Below the pieces are notes generated by a model. The model was given only the letters and a program-made list of their open reading frames with translations. It did not search any database and was not told the DNA's origin. From contig NZ_CP121017.1 in the NCBI RefSeq assembly GCF_041468085.1, positions 847,501-911,500 on the forward strand: 64,000 bases of DNA, in the 5' to 3' direction. A program made the position numbers and the translations under genes. This DNA is from Tistrella mobilis. Its GTDB lineage: Bacteria; Pseudomonadota; Alphaproteobacteria; Tistrellales; Tistrellaceae. Below, one piece after another: positions 62,878 to 64,000 of this stretch (positions are counted from its first letter, which is position 1; each line of letters begins with the position of its first letter).

Positions 62878-63768
62878 ATGGCAATGCCCGCACCCGTGAA
62901 CCTGGATGTCGACCTGTTGCGCACGCTGGTCACCGTGGCCGATGCGGGCGGGTTTTCCCGCGCCGCCGACCGGCTTCTGCGCAACCAGTCCACGATCTCG
63001 CTGCAGATCAAGCGGCTGGAGGAGAGGGTTGGGGCGGTGCTGCTGGAGCGCGGCCCCCGCCATGTGCGCCTGACCGGCGAAGGCCAGGTGATCGTGGATT
63101 ATGCCCGCCGGATCCTGGCGCTGAACGACGAGCTGATGGACCGGGTGCGCCAGCCCGAGATTGCGGGCCTGGTACGGCTGGGGGCGCCCGAGGATTTCGC
63201 CACCAGCCATCTGCCCGGGGTGCTGGCGCGCTTCGCCCAGGAACATCCGGCGGTGGGGCTGGAGGTCACCTGCGACCTGACGCTGAACCTGTTCGACCGC
63301 TTCGCCGCCGGCGATCTGGACCTGGCGCTGGTGAAGCGCGAGCCGAGCGCGCCGCTTCTCGGCACCCGGGTCTGGCGTGAGCCGCTGGTCTGGGTGGCGG
63401 CGGAGCGCGGGGTGGCGATGCGCCAGGGCCCCCTGCCGCTGGCGGTATCGCCGGCGCCCTGCGTCTATCGCAAGCGCGCGACCGATGCGCTGGATGCGGC
63501 GGGCCGGCCCTGGCGGATCGCCTATACCTGCGGGGCGCTGACCGGCACCCATGCCGCGGTGCGTGCCGGGCTGGGGGTGACGGTGCTGCCCAAGGACATG
63601 GTGCCGGCGGATCTGGTGATGCTGGACGAAGAGGCCGGGCTGCCGGGCCTGGCCGATACCGAGATGGCGCTGCTGGTGGCGGCCGATATCGGCCCCCCGG
63701 CCCAGCGGCTGCGCGAATATGTGATCCGCGAGCTGGAGCGGGGCCGGGGGGAAGGGACGACGGGGTGA
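62878..63768 (+). CDS. LysR-family regulator
   Basis: A 296-residue regulator. The helix-turn-helix region is LDVDLLRTLVTVADAGGFSR through LLRNQSTISLQIKRLEERVG, followed by the effector domain (EIAGLVRLGAPEDFATSHLP onward). I use the ATG at 62878; a TTG at 62872 extends it by two codons. Divergent from the IDH-like gene, with an AT-rich 129-base gap, so it likely controls that gene and the unknown gene after it. Confidence 0.88.
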   Translation: MAMPAPVNLDVDLLRTLVTVADAGGFSRAADRLLRNQSTISLQIKRLEERVGAVLLERGPRHVRLTGEGQVIVDYARRILALNDELMDRVRQPEIAGLVRLGAPEDFATSHLPGVLARFAQEHPAVGLEVTCDLTLNLFDRFAAGDLDLALVKREPSAPLLGTRVWREPLVWVAAERGVAMRQGPLPLAVSPAPCVYRKRATDALDAAGRPWRIAYTCGALTGTHAAVRAGLGVTVLPKDMVPADLVMLDEEAGLPGLADTEMALLVAADIGPPAQRLREYVIRELERGRGEGTTG

Positions 63769-63790
63769 TCCCGACCGCCGTGCGGCCCGG

Positions 63791-64000
63791 TCAGCCGGCG
63801 AGCACGGTGCGGACCAGCTGCACCCACCAGCTGGCGCCGATGGGCGCCGCGTCGTCGTTGAAGTCGTAGGCCGGGTTGTGAAGCAGGCAGCCGCCTTCGG
63901 TCGGGCCGTTGCCGAGCCAGACATAGCAGCCGGGCTTTTCGCCCAGCATGAAGGCGAAATCTTCCGACGCCATCGACGGCGTCGGGGCGTGGTCGATGGC
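63791..64000 (-). CDS. M20-family amidohydrolase, C-terminal end only
   Basis: The frame is open to the window edge, so the start lies beyond 64000. The visible 69 residues read PSMASEDFAFMLGEKPGCYV and CLLHNPAYDFNDDAAPIGAS, the C-terminal metal-binding block of hippurate hydrolase or N-acyl-amino-acid amidohydrolase (M20D). Here the E in ASEDF and the H in LLHNP are metal ligands. It converges on the LysR gene. Confidence 0.88.
   Translation of the reverse strand, partial: AIDHAPTPSMASEDFAFMLGEKPGCYVWLGNGPTEGGCLLHNPAYDFNDDAAPIGASWWVQLVRTVLAG

Overview
The window is high-GC DNA with dense codirectional and convergent genes, short intergenic gaps and many ATGA start/stop overlaps. Gene content (FecIR-TonB iron signalling, DctABD, a ThuEFGK-type sugar importer, tandem 4HB-HAMP chemoreceptors, a type II-C CRISPR-Cas locus with an Azospirillum-like repeat) points to an alphaproteobacterium of the Rhodospirillales/Azospirillum/Tistrella kind. 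That placement is inference from gene style, not from a marker gene.

Layout. 1-2500: the end of a PD-(D/E)XK nuclease-like protein, a decayed initiator-tRNA copy and a secreted Sel1-like protein. 3000-11621: an iron block, efeUOB plus a second EfeO-like M75 protein, then an ECF sigma/FecR/TonB-receptor trio with a Fur-box candidate. 11609-24332: a mosaic of small regulators (AraC, LuxR, TetR, HxlR, LysR) paired with oxidoreductases, transporters and acetyltransferases. 24348-30698: a PdxA homologue next to a TIM-barrel/cupin fusion, an Fe/Mn superoxide dismutase with a Fur-like box, a DUF1003 protein, and tryptophanase preceded by a short leader ORF with the TnaC Trp/Asp/Pro spacing. 31057-36899: a monoacylglycerol-lipase-like hydrolase and dctB-dctD, divergent from dctA, which has a textbook sigma-54 promoter. 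37030-44260: glutathione transferase, a hybrid histidine kinase and a four-gene sugar ABC operon. 44700-50246: a complete type II-C CRISPR-Cas system: tracrRNA on the minus strand, cas9-cas1-cas2 on the plus strand, and a 15-repeat array. 50303-53196: a saccharopine-dehydrogenase-family enzyme divergent from an Lrp regulator, then GNAT and double-cupin genes. 53414-60912: four tandem paralogous chemoreceptors with long identical DNA blocks. 60942-64000: an unknown protein, an isocitrate/isopropylmalate-dehydrogenase-like protein lacking key residues, its divergent LysR regulator, and the end of an M20 amidohydrolase.

How parts work together. The CRISPR locus is internally consistent. The tracrRNA anti-repeat (44810-44834) is complementary to the array repeat only if the array is transcribed from the minus strand, towards cas2. 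The two variant terminal repeats lie at the far end from cas2, which suggests new spacers enter next to cas2, at the 3' end of the transcript. The iron genes are linked by a shared operator: the TonB-receptor and sodB upstream regions carry the same 17-bp motif with three differences. The least expected items are the alphaproteobacterial TnaC-like leader, the TIM-barrel/cupin fusion beside PdxA, the residue-poor dehydrogenase, and the polarity of the CRISPR array.
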